NCBI GenBank assembly: GCA_947492105.1
Contig: CANLMN010000026.1
Span: 1 to 61,454, forward strand
DNA length: 61,454 nucleotides
Source: an uncultured Aquimarina sp.
Lineage (GTDB): Bacteria > Bacteroidota > Bacteroidia > Flavobacteriales > Flavobacteriaceae
Reading direction: 5' to 3'
The translations under genes and the position numbers were made by a program. Below are positions 1-9,146 of the stretch, piece after piece; position 1 is the stretch's first letter, and every line of letters starts with the position of its first letter. The notes below the pieces were generated by a model. That model was given only the letters and a program-made list of their open reading frames with translations, had not been told where the DNA came from and did not search any database.

Positions 1-79
1 TGCACTTGGTTGATTAAATATAACAATAATCAACTGGAAAACAACAAGTATACAGTTTTTCAGCAGACCCTAATTAAAA

Positions 80-115
80 AACGTCTTACTTTTCCAAAAG
101 AAAAAGCAAGACGTT
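80..115 (-). terminator. Rho-independent terminator of the crystallin lipoprotein gene
   Basis: An 8-bp stem (AACGTCTT / AAGACGTT), extended by partial pairing of the A/T-rich arms, is followed on the minus strand by a run of T. It lies about 40 bases past the stop codon of the minus-strand gene that ends at 154. Confidence 0.7.
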
Positions 116-153
116 CACCTTTATTAAAAAAAAATATAAATACGAGAAATTAA

Positions 154-987
154 TTACTTCCAAACAAAACCTTTCGTAGAAGATACTTGGTCATTCCATG
201 ACTTTTTCCACCACCACCATCCAGACATGGTGTAGTATTTTAGATTCGGAACATAAATATCTCCATAACCACGATTTTTAAAAAACGCAATAGATCTTCC
301 ATTATAACAAGAATGTTGATATAAACGTAAATACGCTTTGTACATTAATGGTTTATCTACATATATAGAAGATAGTTTATCGTTATAAGATGATCCTACC
401 CAATGGTTATAGGTGTAGCGTCTGTTTAGTCTTCGAAGTCCAGTCATTTCACCATTATAAAAAGTATGTTGGTAAAAATAAAAATTTCCGTATCCCCATC
501 CATTAGGACTATAACAAGGACCCATTTTACGACCTACCTCGCCGTTGGTCTCTTTGGGATTATTTAGAATTTCTCTGTCATTTGGTAAGTCTCCAACTTT
601 TGTAATATATTCATCCATTTCGCGGGAAGAATCAAATAACTTAACAGCAAATTCTCGGCTCCCCTTTTCGCTGTTTTCAAAGAGAATTCCTTGAGGCGCT
701 TCTTTTTCATTACCAAAAATACGTTCTGCATACTCTACATCTCCATCAACATCAACAACATCTTGTTTCTCATTGTCATAAACATAGGTGATTTGAAAAC
801 GTTTACCTCGATATTCATAGTTGTGTCGTATTTTTTCATAACGTTCTTGATTGGATTTATTTGAACTTAGTGTTTCGACTTGTTCTGAGGATTGCTCGTT
901 TTTCCCTATTACTTCTTCTTTTTCACAACTCCAGAAAATGAAGCAACTTAAGACACCTAGTACTAAAATTTTATTTAAATATTTCAT
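154..987 (-). CDS. Lipoprotein with two beta/gamma-crystallin-like motifs
   Basis: A 277-residue protein with a lipoprotein signal peptide (hydrophobic stretch, then FIFWSC, with lipidation expected on the Cys), so probably anchored in the outer membrane or periplasm. The N-terminal half (about 25-150) is charged and not recognised. The C-terminal half holds two aromatic-rich repeats, each ending in an N-D-x-x-S-S signature (residues 202-207 NDKLSS and 265-270 NDQVSS). In microbial beta/gamma-crystallins this N/D-N/D-X-X-S/T-S motif binds Ca2+ between paired Greek-key motifs. A Ca2+-stabilised extracytoplasmic domain is therefore inferred; the ligand and biological role are unknown. The gene stands alone, with its own terminator and a leader motif shared with the small secreted gene at 45518-45814. 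Confidence 0.7.
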   Translation of the reverse strand: MKYLNKILVLGVLSCFIFWSCEKEEVIGKNEQSSEQVETLSSNKSNQERYEKIRHNYEYRGKRFQITYVYDNEKQDVVDVDGDVEYAERIFGNEKEAPQGILFENSEKGSREFAVKLFDSSREMDEYITKVGDLPNDREILNNPKETNGEVGRKMGPCYSPNGWGYGNFYFYQHTFYNGEMTGLRRLNRRYTYNHWVGSSYNDKLSSIYVDKPLMYKAYLRLYQHSCYNGRSIAFFKNRGYGDIYVPNLKYYTMSGWWWWKKSWNDQVSSTKGFVWK

Positions 988-1002
988 AATGTTAGGTTTA
1001 AT

Positions 1003-1050
1003 GTTTTCCTACTCTGTTTGTAATTTGGCTTTTCGGATACTGCCATAAGT
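1003..1050 (-). promoter_or_regulatory. Conserved 5' leader motif (copy 1)
   Basis: Read on the minus strand just upstream of the crystallin gene, this has the form TATGGC-N10-GAAAAGCCAA, then about 13 bases and GAGTAGGAAAAC. A nearly identical block precedes the gene at 45518-45814. TGGC and GCCA can pair as a short stem. The shared spacing to the start codon suggests a common transcriptional or RNA-level control. Function unknown. Confidence 0.45.
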
Positions 1051-1168
1051 GAATCGATTCACCTAATGGTTCCGTAACTAATCTCTTTGTTACCCATTGA
1101 TTTAGAAAAATAATTAAAAAAGCACAAAATAAATATAACACATTATTTATCAGTAACTTGTGTTGTTG

Positions 1169-3874
1169 TTATAACATTTTTTTCTTGTTTTTTTGAAAAA
1201 AGAAGTATAAAACAAAAGAAAATAAGAGTATTGCGAACAAGTAACTACAAATAGATAACCAATTAGAAGGAGTTTGATGTAGGTCTATAGTACTGCTATT
1301 ACCAATCAAAATTGGAGCAGCCCAATAGTAAGGAGATTTTTCAACACCGCTATGATTTTTCAAATATGATAATTTGGCTTGTTGCAGTGATTTGGATTTG
1401 GTATTTCCAGAGACTAGGTTTTTGTAGAAATCAAAGATTAATTCACCAGTTGCTTTTTCATTAACACTCCATAGTGTAGAGAATACACTTTTGGTTCCAG
1501 TACTAAAAAAACCTCTAGCTAGACTCATGATACCTTCACCTTTTTTGAGATCACCCTTAGATGTATTACAAGCACTTAGTACAACTAAATCGGCTTGGTT
1601 TTTGGTTGTGTATAGTTCTTCCAAAAATAGTTTTTCGTCATAAAAAGCAATCCATGGACTTGTTTTTCCTAGATCTGCATGGGTTGTAAGATGAATAATT
1701 TTGTAGTTATTTGCAGTATTAATGAAATTTTGTTTGGTTGCCCTGTTTTTTTTATACGAATCACCTTTATATATGGACAGCGGATATGCTATTTCTTTAT
1801 CACTAAATAAAAGATCCGGAAGTGTTAGTTCAGGAAATGTTATTGGAGCAAAACTGATAAAATTTTTGGGAGCGTTGCGAGAGATTTCATTGTTTAAAGC
1901 CAAAAAAGAGGAAGAATATGCATAGCGTATTTCGCATTGTTCGAGTAAATACCCTTCCTTGTTATCCAAAGAAGTTCGTAAAGCCTCAAATGGTATTTGT
2001 TGTAGATAATAATCCGGAATAATTGTCAACTTTTGTTGATGAAATATTGTAGCTTCTAACTGAGGGAATAATTGTTGATATAATTCGTATGACAGTTCAT
2101 AAAAAGCTTCAAAATCTTGTGTTTTGTAAAATGGTTGTGCTAATTTCTGCTTAAATAAAGTGACCGTTTTTAGTAATTTCTTGACATCCGAGAGTTTGAA
2201 AAAATGGTTGAATTCTGAAGAAAATAACATCCCGTACCCCTCATCATTATTCAGTATGTATATTAATGTAAGCTGTTCTTTCTTTTTTTGGATTTGTAGA
2301 TGCGCATCGTAAGACAAGACCGATGTTTTCTGTTTGTAGCGATAATATGTTGGGTAGTCATTCTCCAAGGTATCAATGAAATTTTCATACATCCGTTTAT
2401 GAATAAGCAGGCTATCTTTTAGTATATCTGCTTTGGATTTGGTATTATCCTGTATTGTTTGTAACTGTTTTTCTACGGAAAGAATACGTTGTCTAAGAAT
2501 AGATTCACGCGTTTCAATATTTTTGGGCAAATTGGCTTTTTTTTTGGCTTTTTCATATGTGATTTCTTCCAATAACAATAAAGCCTTGTTTTTTTCCATA
2601 AAATAGAATGCTTTTTTTGTTTTCCCGAGGATGTAACATATATGTACTGCATTCATATATAGTGAATTACTTTTTTCTCTCCAAAAAAGTTTGGATTTGA
2701 ATTCGGTGCTTTCAAAGCGTATGAGATCTATGAGTTGATCTGCAATTTTGAAATGCTCCAAGGCCTCATGTAGATAAGATTCTTCTTGTGAATGCCTGTA
2801 AAATTGTATCCACGCGTTTCCTAAATCTATCTGCCAATTCATTAAGTGAATTTTATCAGGAGTAGTCGATCGTATTTCGTCGATTGCATTTTGATAATAG
2901 GTTATCGCCTTACAAAACATATTTTGTGCCAAGTAATGATCTCCTAAGTTATTAAAAACAGCCCCTTTTAATTCAGTATTAGTGTATGCATAAGCAAAGG
3001 CTCTATTGTAATGAAACAGTGCTTCTTTATACTTTTTAGATTTGTGTAGCGTAATTCCAATATTACTATAAGATTTGGATATAGAAGAGGAGTCTTTTGT
3101 TTGTAAACTAATATTAAGTGCTTGTTGATGATATACTAGGGCTTTTTGATATTCTTTTTTTTCATCATATAAGTTACCTAGACTTTGTGCAATGGCCATT
3201 TCATCAATAAGAACTACCGAAGTATGCAAAATTTTCTTTTTGATCGTATCTGCTGATTGTAAATGATGTAAGATATTCTCCTCATGAGCTAAACGACCCA
3301 TGGAAGCATATAAATGAGATAAATTAAGATGGTTTTTGAAAAGATATTTATAAGCATTGTTTTTTTTGTAAAGCCGTTCTGCTTTGGTGTAATGCAGTAA
3401 TGATTTATTGAAATCACCAATATTTGAATAGAGTTTGCCTAGGTTTGTATGTGTTTTTGCATTAGTGAGTCCCTCTCCTTTAATAGATAAGATGGATTCA
3501 AAAGTTTCTATTGCATCGATATAATTCTTGTCTTTTTTATAAAAGTATCCTAAGTTATAAAGGCTTTTTTTTAGTAATTCAGGATATTCATTTTGGTAGT
3601 TTCTTCTTATTATAACTGCTTTTTGAGTGTGTACTATAGCTTTAAGAATGTTTTTTTTGAAAATTTTCTTTGCATAATCATGATGGCATAATGAGAGTTC
3701 TAATTGATCTTTATGATTATTGTTGGTGGTGAAGAAAAATTCAATTCGAGCTTCTTTGTCAACGATATGATTTGAGGAAATAATATGCTCAAAATTTTCT
3801 TTGAGATATTGCGATTGAGCTGATAAAAAGATTAAAAAATATAAAACACATAGAATACCGATTTTTAGAGGCAT
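1169..3874 (-). CDS. TPR-CHAT domain protein (caspase-like peptidase), membrane anchored
   Basis: A 901-residue protein. It starts with a signal peptide (IGILCVLYFLIFLSAQSQ). Residues about 60-400 form tetratricopeptide repeats with the typical A-x-x-x-Y-x-x-A-L spacing. Residues about 440-520 are charged and helical. The C-terminal part, about 590-860, is a CHAT domain with the caspase-type dyad: His732 in HLTTHADLG and Cys769 in LSACNTSKG. A single transmembrane helix (about 870-893) ends in KNKKKML. CHAT proteases cleave partner proteins and TPRs usually bind the partner. Signal peptide plus C-terminal anchor predict an extracytoplasmic enzyme if membrane topology is simple. The gene sits behind the subtilisin gene on the same strand and opposite an ECF sigma/anti-sigma pair, which suggests a proteolytic signalling locus. 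The substrate is unknown. Confidence 0.85.
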   Translation of the reverse strand: MPLKIGILCVLYFLIFLSAQSQYLKENFEHIISSNHIVDKEARIEFFFTTNNNHKDQLELSLCHHDYAKKIFKKNILKAIVHTQKAVIIRRNYQNEYPELLKKSLYNLGYFYKKDKNYIDAIETFESILSIKGEGLTNAKTHTNLGKLYSNIGDFNKSLLHYTKAERLYKKNNAYKYLFKNHLNLSHLYASMGRLAHEENILHHLQSADTIKKKILHTSVVLIDEMAIAQSLGNLYDEKKEYQKALVYHQQALNISLQTKDSSSISKSYSNIGITLHKSKKYKEALFHYNRAFAYAYTNTELKGAVFNNLGDHYLAQNMFCKAITYYQNAIDEIRSTTPDKIHLMNWQIDLGNAWIQFYRHSQEESYLHEALEHFKIADQLIDLIRFESTEFKSKLFWREKSNSLYMNAVHICYILGKTKKAFYFMEKNKALLLLEEITYEKAKKKANLPKNIETRESILRQRILSVEKQLQTIQDNTKSKADILKDSLLIHKRMYENFIDTLENDYPTYYRYKQKTSVLSYDAHLQIQKKKEQLTLIYILNNDEGYGMLFSSEFNHFFKLSDVKKLLKTVTLFKQKLAQPFYKTQDFEAFYELSYELYQQLFPQLEATIFHQQKLTIIPDYYLQQIPFEALRTSLDNKEGYLLEQCEIRYAYSSSFLALNNEISRNAPKNFISFAPITFPELTLPDLLFSDKEIAYPLSIYKGDSYKKNRATKQNFINTANNYKIIHLTTHADLGKTSPWIAFYDEKLFLEELYTTKNQADLVVLSACNTSKGDLKKGEGIMSLARGFFSTGTKSVFSTLWSVNEKATGELIFDFYKNLVSGNTKSKSLQQAKLSYLKNHSGVEKSPYYWAAPILIGNSSTIDLHQTPSNWLSICSYLFAILLFSFVLYFFFQKNKKKML

Positions 3875-3926
3875 AAACCATAAGTAAAATGTACTACCCT
3901 AAGGTACATTATTTTATTAGGATGTA

Positions 3927-3966
3927 AAACATCTAAAGGTAGAAAAGAATCTGCCTTTAGATGTTT
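3927..3966 (-). terminator. Hairpin between the subtilisin and CHAT genes
   Basis: A perfect 13-bp stem (AAACATCTAAAGG / CCTTTAGATGTTT) with a 14-base loop lies between the stop of the subtilisin gene and the start of the CHAT gene. The T-run on the minus strand is short, so this may be a weak terminator or an attenuator that lowers CHAT expression. Confidence 0.5.
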
Positions 3967-4033
3967 CTCACAGATGTAAACTATTGTTGTGATTACTATC
4001 CAAGGAAGCTTGGAATTATTTTTTCAGGGATAT

Positions 4034-5281
4034 TTAATTTTGAATATAAGCTTTGTGTTTTATTTTATAAAGAGCATTGAGTGATTGTGCTTTATCGATC
4101 ATTTTTAATTTTGTCTTTTTCATGGTAATGCCTGTTTTGGCATGAATATAGGCAGCAAGAGCACTTGCATGAGGAGCAGCGAATGAGGTTCCGGATACAT
4201 ATTGAATTTGTCCTTGATAAGAAAAAGGAATATGTTCGCCTGGTGCCGCCAAATCGACATGGAGAATTCCGTAGTTGGCATGTTTAGCTAATGCATTCAT
4301 ATCGCTATTCATACTCGTAATACTTAGTATATTTTTGTGCATATATGAAGATGGAAAATGAGGTATTACATCATTATCCGAAGTCATGTTTCCTGCAGAG
4401 GTAATGATAAGGATATCCCTCTCTCGCTCTAGCTTACTGATTAGTTCCTGCAACAGTCTATATGGTTTGTGATACCATCCAAGACTCATGTTTATAATAT
4501 CTAATCTTTTTTTGCTGATAGCATATTGAAAACCGCAGAGTACATTGAAATACGTACCCTCACCATCTTGTCCAAGAACTTTGATTGGAAGTATTTGATA
4601 GGGATATTTGTAAGCGTCTAGGGTTCTTGTAATAATGTGTGTTACAATTGTACCATGTCCATTATCATCATACGGGTTGTTGTCATTGTTTACAAAATCC
4701 CAACCAGATATTTCTTGATAGCTACTAGTAAAACATGTATTGTCACCTTCGTTATTGTATAAAAAAGGAATAGTAAATCCTTTGTAGTCATATTGAACTC
4801 CTGTATCAAGTACGGCTATAGTAACCCCTTTTCTTCCTGAAACGATTTGTTTTTTGATTATTTCAGTTTCTGATCTTACATCTATGACTTGTTTCTTATT
4901 TTTGATCACAAAATTAAAATCATTACCTTCTAAACCAACATCACTCTCAACCTGTTGTTTAGTTTCTTCAATATCTACAGAAGAATGCTTATCAAACGAC
5001 CATAACTCGATAGTTTCATCTCCGCAAGAACAGCTTTGATAGTTGTCTACATGATACTTTTTTCTGAACTTTTCTTTTTGATTCAAAAATTTGACATTAT
5101 ACTGCACGATTAGTTGATTTTTGAAATGAGTGTTTCTAGTATTTTTTTGCGAACTATCCTTTGCTACATATTTTTTTGGTGTCAATATTTCAACTTCCGT
5201 TTGCATTTCATTTTCTAAAGAACAACTCGTCATTAGAAAACTTATGGAGCATATGGCTAAGTAGTGAATATGTTTTTTCAT
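4034..5281 (-). CDS. S8 (subtilisin) family serine peptidase, lipoprotein
   Basis: A 415-residue protein with a lipoprotein signal (SFLMTSCSLENE). A short propeptide-like region (about 55-135) precedes the peptidase_S8 domain. The catalytic triad is complete: Asp159 in VLDTGVQY, His209 in NGHGTIVTHI and Ser366 in SGTSFAAPHASA. The oxyanion Asn is probably in ITSAGNMTSDN. It should be an active, lipid-anchored endopeptidase in the periplasm or on the cell surface. It lies upstream of, and co-directional with, the CHAT gene and is divergent from the ECF sigma gene. Its own activation, or cleavage of the neighbouring CHAT or anti-sigma protein, is a reasonable inference without direct evidence. 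Confidence 0.9.
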   Translation of the reverse strand: MKKHIHYLAICSISFLMTSCSLENEMQTEVEILTPKKYVAKDSSQKNTRNTHFKNQLIVQYNVKFLNQKEKFRKKYHVDNYQSCSCGDETIELWSFDKHSSVDIEETKQQVESDVGLEGNDFNFVIKNKKQVIDVRSETEIIKKQIVSGRKGVTIAVLDTGVQYDYKGFTIPFLYNNEGDNTCFTSSYQEISGWDFVNNDNNPYDDNGHGTIVTHIITRTLDAYKYPYQILPIKVLGQDGEGTYFNVLCGFQYAISKKRLDIINMSLGWYHKPYRLLQELISKLERERDILIITSAGNMTSDNDVIPHFPSSYMHKNILSITSMNSDMNALAKHANYGILHVDLAAPGEHIPFSYQGQIQYVSGTSFAAPHASALAAYIHAKTGITMKKTKLKMIDKAQSLNALYKIKHKAYIQN

Positions 5282-5474
5282 GATTTTTAATTTTAATGGT
5301 AATACAGCACTATTTTGTTTTAAGCTATATCTTTTAAAAGAGTGTTCCTGTTTATGAAAAAATGTTACCCAATTTTTTTTATTTTTTCTTAATTAATTAA
5401 TTTTAAGCTATCTAACCAATACTTTGATGGAGCCAGTTATAAAAAGCTTTACTAGGAGTTAAAATAAAAATTGA

Positions 5475-6038
5475 ATGACCACTGACAAGAATCAGTACTT
5501 TATACAAAGTCTTCTAGATGGGGATTCTAAGGGGATTGCGCAAATCTATAAAGTTGTTTTTCCAAAAGTACTTCACTTTGTTTTAAATAACAAAGGGCAA
5601 TATGCTGATGCTGAGGATGTTTTTCAAAGAGTTTTACTACAATTAGGGGTACGAATCAAGAAAAGAGAATTCAAAATATCGAGTACTTTTGAAGGGTATA
5701 TGTTTACTGCCTGCAAAAATTTATGGAGAAGAGAATTAAATAGAACAAAAAAATGGGTAACAAAAGAAGGGGAACTGGAACTCATTACTGAAGAGCGGGA
5801 ATTGGCTTTGGAGCTTTTGAATCAAGAGCGTTGGGAGTTATATCGCGATAGTTTCATGAAATTATCTGTCAATTGCAGGGAAATTTTGAACTTTTTTTTT
5901 AATAAGAAAACGTATAAAGAAATTGTCGAACAGACCGCTTATACATCAGAAACAGTGGTAAGACAGCGTGTTTTTAAATGTAAATCAAAGCTGACTGCAT
6001 TGGTTAAAAATGATTGTAGATTTAAAATATTAAGGTAG
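5475..6038 (+). CDS. ECF-type RNA polymerase sigma-70 factor
   Basis: A 187-residue protein with the two-domain ECF layout. Sigma region 2 is at about 15-90 (DAEDVFQRVLLQLG and FEGYMFTACKNLWRREL). Sigma region 4 is at about 125-180, ending in a helix-turn-helix (TYKEIVEQTAYTSETVVRQRVFKCK). The length is normal for the family. The stop is 2 bases from the next gene, which encodes the likely membrane anti-sigma partner, so the two are probably co-transcribed. The divergent protease genes at 1169-5281 share its upstream region and are natural candidates for its regulon. Confidence 0.9.
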   Translation: MTTDKNQYFIQSLLDGDSKGIAQIYKVVFPKVLHFVLNNKGQYADAEDVFQRVLLQLGVRIKKREFKISSTFEGYMFTACKNLWRRELNRTKKWVTKEGELELITEERELALELLNQERWELYRDSFMKLSVNCREILNFFFNKKTYKEIVEQTAYTSETVVRQRVFKCKSKLTALVKNDCRFKILR

Positions 6039-6040
6039 TT

Positions 6041-6853
6041 ATGAATTTTGATGAAGAAACATATGTAATTCTTGAAGGATATCTGAATAATACCTTGTCC
6101 CAGGCAGAATTGAATGATTTTGAGCAAAGGATAGCTACAGAGCCAGCGCTGAGGGAAGAGGTTGAAATAAACAGAGGAATGAACATGTATTTAAATACTA
6201 CTACCGATGAATATCTATCTTTTCATCCCGAAGCCAAATCCTTGGAAAAATGTTTTCGTAGCTCCGAAATTCAGGAGCTTAAAGAACGTATCACGCAGGG
6301 TCAACGTATATATTCTAATACACAAAATAAGTCCAAATGGAAAAAGTATTTTTACTATGTTGCTGCCATACTGGTTATTGGGCTAATAATAGGGCAATAT
6401 TTTGTCCAAAATAAGAAGTCGCATACAATGAAGGTTCTTTATTCCTCCTATAGTAATTGGGAAGATGTACCTGCCATTACATCTAAAAATGGAATTCACG
6501 AAGGGTTATTGTCTAGAGGTGTAGCTTTGTATCAAGAAAAAAAATATACAAAAGCGATTGATATGTTTACTAAAGCAATGAATCAAAGCACAGAGATGAA
6601 CCCGCATATACTGATATATTTAGGCGTTTCTTATGTAAAAATAGATGCAACTCAAAAAGCGAAAGATACTTTTGAGTTACTATTACAGAGCAAAACTCTA
6701 GAGAGTCATAAGGCCTATTGGTATATTGCTCTGACATCCTTGAAGCAAGAGGATAGGGCAGAAGCCTTGAGATATTTAAATCTAGTACTACAAAATGAAG
6801 GAAATTATAAGTATCAAGAAGCTAAAAAATTAAAAGCATTCTTACAGAAGTAG
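6041..6853 (+). CDS. Membrane anti-sigma-like protein with C-terminal TPR
   Basis: A 270-residue protein. The N-terminal 55 residues (YVILEGYLNNTLSQAEL, then FEQRIATEPALREEV) match the short cytoplasmic helical segment often found at the start of Bacteroidota ECF partner proteins. A transmembrane helix at about 105-122 (YVAAILVIGLIIGQYFV) is followed by about 140 extracytoplasmic residues with three TPR-like units (for example ALYQEKKYTKAIDMFTKAM). The inferred role is to hold the ECF sigma factor at the membrane and release it on a periplasmic signal read through the TPR. No zinc-binding HxxxCxxC motif was seen, so it is not a ZAS-type anti-sigma factor. Confidence 0.7.
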   Translation: MNFDEETYVILEGYLNNTLSQAELNDFEQRIATEPALREEVEINRGMNMYLNTTTDEYLSFHPEAKSLEKCFRSSEIQELKERITQGQRIYSNTQNKSKWKKYFYYVAAILVIGLIIGQYFVQNKKSHTMKVLYSSYSNWEDVPAITSKNGIHEGLLSRGVALYQEKKYTKAIDMFTKAMNQSTEMNPHILIYLGVSYVKIDATQKAKDTFELLLQSKTLESHKAYWYIALTSLKQEDRAEALRYLNLVLQNEGNYKYQEAKKLKAFLQK

Positions 6854-7289
6854 GTTGTGTTTGTCTCTAGTATTGGTAGTGAAGTATTTTGGATAAAGTA
6901 AACTCAAACAATCACTGGTATAAATATATAATGTCGCATAGCGATTTGCTATTTTTTTATCAAAAGACCTCGTACAAACGTGGAATAGCTCAGGATATAT
7001 TGTAGGAAGTGATTTAGGCTTTTTTGATTTTGGAAAGATTGACCAGAAGGGAGAGGCTAGTTGGTAGCGTTGGTAAGTGTTTTTTTATCAATTGAAGTGC
7101 TTTTCTTACTTCATAGCAGGGCTACGAAGTAAGAAAAATGCAAAAACTGAGTAAAAAAGAACATTTTATAGTGCATTGAAAAAAGTCAAAATCACTTCTA
7201 TATCTAAATAGAATGGAGCGGTTTTTATTTGGAAATTTTGTGAATGAAAGATGTGCTATTTTGGGTTTTATTTGATGCAACATTTAAAA
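6854..7289. other. Intergenic region with a dispersed-repeat copy
   Basis: No gene is supported here. About 6925-6945 resembles the end of dispersed repeat family R2. About 7082-7190 is a copy of family R4, centred on the inverted repeat CTTACTTC-TAGC / GCTA-GAAGTAAG. The rest is AT-rich and unassigned. Confidence 0.5.
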
Positions 7290-8249
7290 TTAGGCAACTT
7301 GATTGCTACCACGCATTGTAGCTGCACGTTTTTCTTCTTCCTTCATCTGTTTCTGGACTTGTTTTATGGTGAGTGTACTACCATCATGACTCCATCCCGG
7401 AGGTCCAAAAGCATACATGTATTTGTGATACCAGTTAGGGGATTTTTTCATATCCTTCCAGATGTCAGCATATTCATGCGTTAATATTATGAGCGGGTTA
7501 TGAGATTCAGGTGGATGTGTTACTCCATATTTTACTTTAATGTCGTCATCAAGCTCTTTCCAAGTACCAAATATTTTGTCGAAGATATTCAAAAAACCAC
7601 CATGATTTTTGTCCATATATTCTATATTTTGAGCATGGTGTACTTGATGCATCGTGTGTGTGTTCATGAATTTTTCGATGAATCCCATTTTCGGGATATA
7701 CACAGAGTGTAATTGAAATTGCCATAGAGCTTCGATACCTAAACAAACAACAACCATCGCAGGCGGGAAACCAATTGCAGGTAACCACATGTAAAAAAAA
7801 GGTTTGTATAATATAGTGAACCAGCCATTTCTAACCGCTGTACCTAGGTTAAAGTTATCCGAAGAATGGTGTACGATGTGCGCAGCCCAAAAAAAGCGCA
7901 CCGTGTGATTCTGTCTATGAAACCAGTAATACGTAAAGTCATCACCTAACTGGCATAAGAGCCATACGTACCATGCATATCCAAAAGACTCATACCCCAT
8001 AATGTTGGTGCGAATACCATCAATTTCTGGGTTGAACATATCGTATACATAATTAAAAATTACGATTGCCGAGATTGTTTTGATGAGCGGTGCAATAATT
8101 GCAGAACCGATGCCCATAGAAAGACTTGCCCCTAGGTCTTTCCAGTCATATAAATCTTCTTTTCCATGTGTTTTGCTATAGGTCAATTCTACAAGAATTA
8201 AAGCCAGAAAGCAAGGAACACCATATACAAGGGGGTTTGTAAAATCCAT
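7290..8249 (-). CDS. Sterol desaturase / fatty acid hydroxylase superfamily protein
   Basis: A 319-residue integral membrane protein. The diiron histidine clusters are present: HRxxH in YYWFHRQNHTVRFFWAAH, HxxHH in HIVHHSSDNFN and HxxHH in MHQVHHAQNIEYMDKNHGG. Hydrophobic segments occur at about 5-25, 45-70 and 85-110 and around the second cluster. Enzymes of this fold use O2 and a diiron centre to hydroxylate or desaturate lipids in the membrane; the substrate cannot be told from sequence. It is a single-gene unit. The C-terminal 50 residues (KMKEEEKRAATMRGS) are charged and probably cytoplasmic. Confidence 0.85.
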   Translation of the reverse strand: MDFTNPLVYGVPCFLALILVELTYSKTHGKEDLYDWKDLGASLSMGIGSAIIAPLIKTISAIVIFNYVYDMFNPEIDGIRTNIMGYESFGYAWYVWLLCQLGDDFTYYWFHRQNHTVRFFWAAHIVHHSSDNFNLGTAVRNGWFTILYKPFFYMWLPAIGFPPAMVVVCLGIEALWQFQLHSVYIPKMGFIEKFMNTHTMHQVHHAQNIEYMDKNHGGFLNIFDKIFGTWKELDDDIKVKYGVTHPPESHNPLIILTHEYADIWKDMKKSPNWYHKYMYAFGPPGWSHDGSTLTIKQVQKQMKEEEKRAATMRGSNQVA

Positions 8250-8595
8250 AGTTATTTTTAAGCAATTATTTTGATGGGTGAAGGTAAATCAATTTTTGTG
8301 GGCTCAAGATAGTGTTTTTTTGAGCTTTCATGAAAAGAAACTCAAACGAAGTGTGCAATTTTATGATTTGTTCATGTAATTCGGATGGATGTCGTATTAA
8401 TTTTTTTTATGGCTTACAGGAATTGTAAAATGGCGATAATTAGGCTAATTATACGATTCGAGATGAAATTGATAGACTAAATAACTTGAAATGCTCTGGT
8501 TTATTTAAGTCATAGAGTTCAGGCATGGGTAGTGTAGGGTTTAATTTTCTAACATATAAAAAGGTAGAAAAAAGAAGCTAATTATGAGCTTATAA

Positions 8596-8755
8596 TACGA
8601 ATTTATGTAAACAAATTCGTATTCATGCTACTGTTATTTTTTACGTAAAAACACCGTGACTCTATTGCATAGCCTTTGCCATGGAATATATGAACAAGGC
8701 ATTTAGATCTAAAAAGAACAAGTCGATACGCGATATTATATAGCTAATTTGGTAT
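8596..8755 (-). repeat. Dispersed repeat family R2 (copy 1)
   Basis: About 150 bp, present on the opposite strand compared with copies near 22910, 46044 and 49722. Shared marks are CAAATTAGCTATATAAT, CGCATATCG, CTTGTTCTTTTT, CTAAGGCTATGCAATAG, ATCACGGTGTTTTTAC and GTCATTAATACGAATT, allowing small differences. There is no coding capacity, so it is a candidate MITE or other non-autonomous element. Confidence 0.65.
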
Positions 8756-8940
8756 TGCATATTTTTAATTCTTACCAATAAATGGATCAAATCTTAGTTT
8801 GTCCAAGAAGTTTATTGAGTAGTATTACTGGATCTCATTATGTCTCAAATAGTATTTGTTATAGTCAGACAATGAGTGTGTTAATTTTTATGATCTTTTC
8901 AGTCCATATAGTAATATCCTAAATCTATAAAAACAAAATA

Positions 8941-9009
8941 TACCATATGTAATTTGAATTTACCGGAAATAAAATTTTATCCCAGTAAATTCAAAGGATC
9001 AATGGTGTT
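8941..9009 (+). repeat. Internally deleted copy of dispersed repeat R1
   Basis: Both ends of family R1 are present (GAATTTACCGGAAA and TATCCCAGTAAATTCAAAGGAT) but the central 80-90 bases with the CAGCTTCAGC segment are missing. The ends are therefore mobile or stable without the centre. Confidence 0.6.
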
Positions 9010-9146
9010 AAACCATTTAAAAAATAACTACAGGCTAATAATTCGGTTCTTTTTCTACTATCTTTTCACTAAAAAATTAAATCGTAGCCAAACCAAGATT
9101 GGTACTTCATCTATTCTATTTCTAAAATAGAATGTTCTTAATTTTA

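Larger units (their letters stand above)
8250..9146. other. Repeat-filled intergenic region
   Basis: No gene is supported. From left to right it holds a copy of family R2 in reverse orientation (about 8596-8755), an internally deleted copy of family R1 (8941-9009) and a copy of family R3 (about 9009-9105). About 8282-8590 is AT-rich with nothing recognised. Confidence 0.55.

Noticed and set aside
7251-7484. 77-residue plus-strand frame opposite the hydroxylase gene
   Set aside because: A shadow of the hydroxylase C-terminus with no independent evidence.
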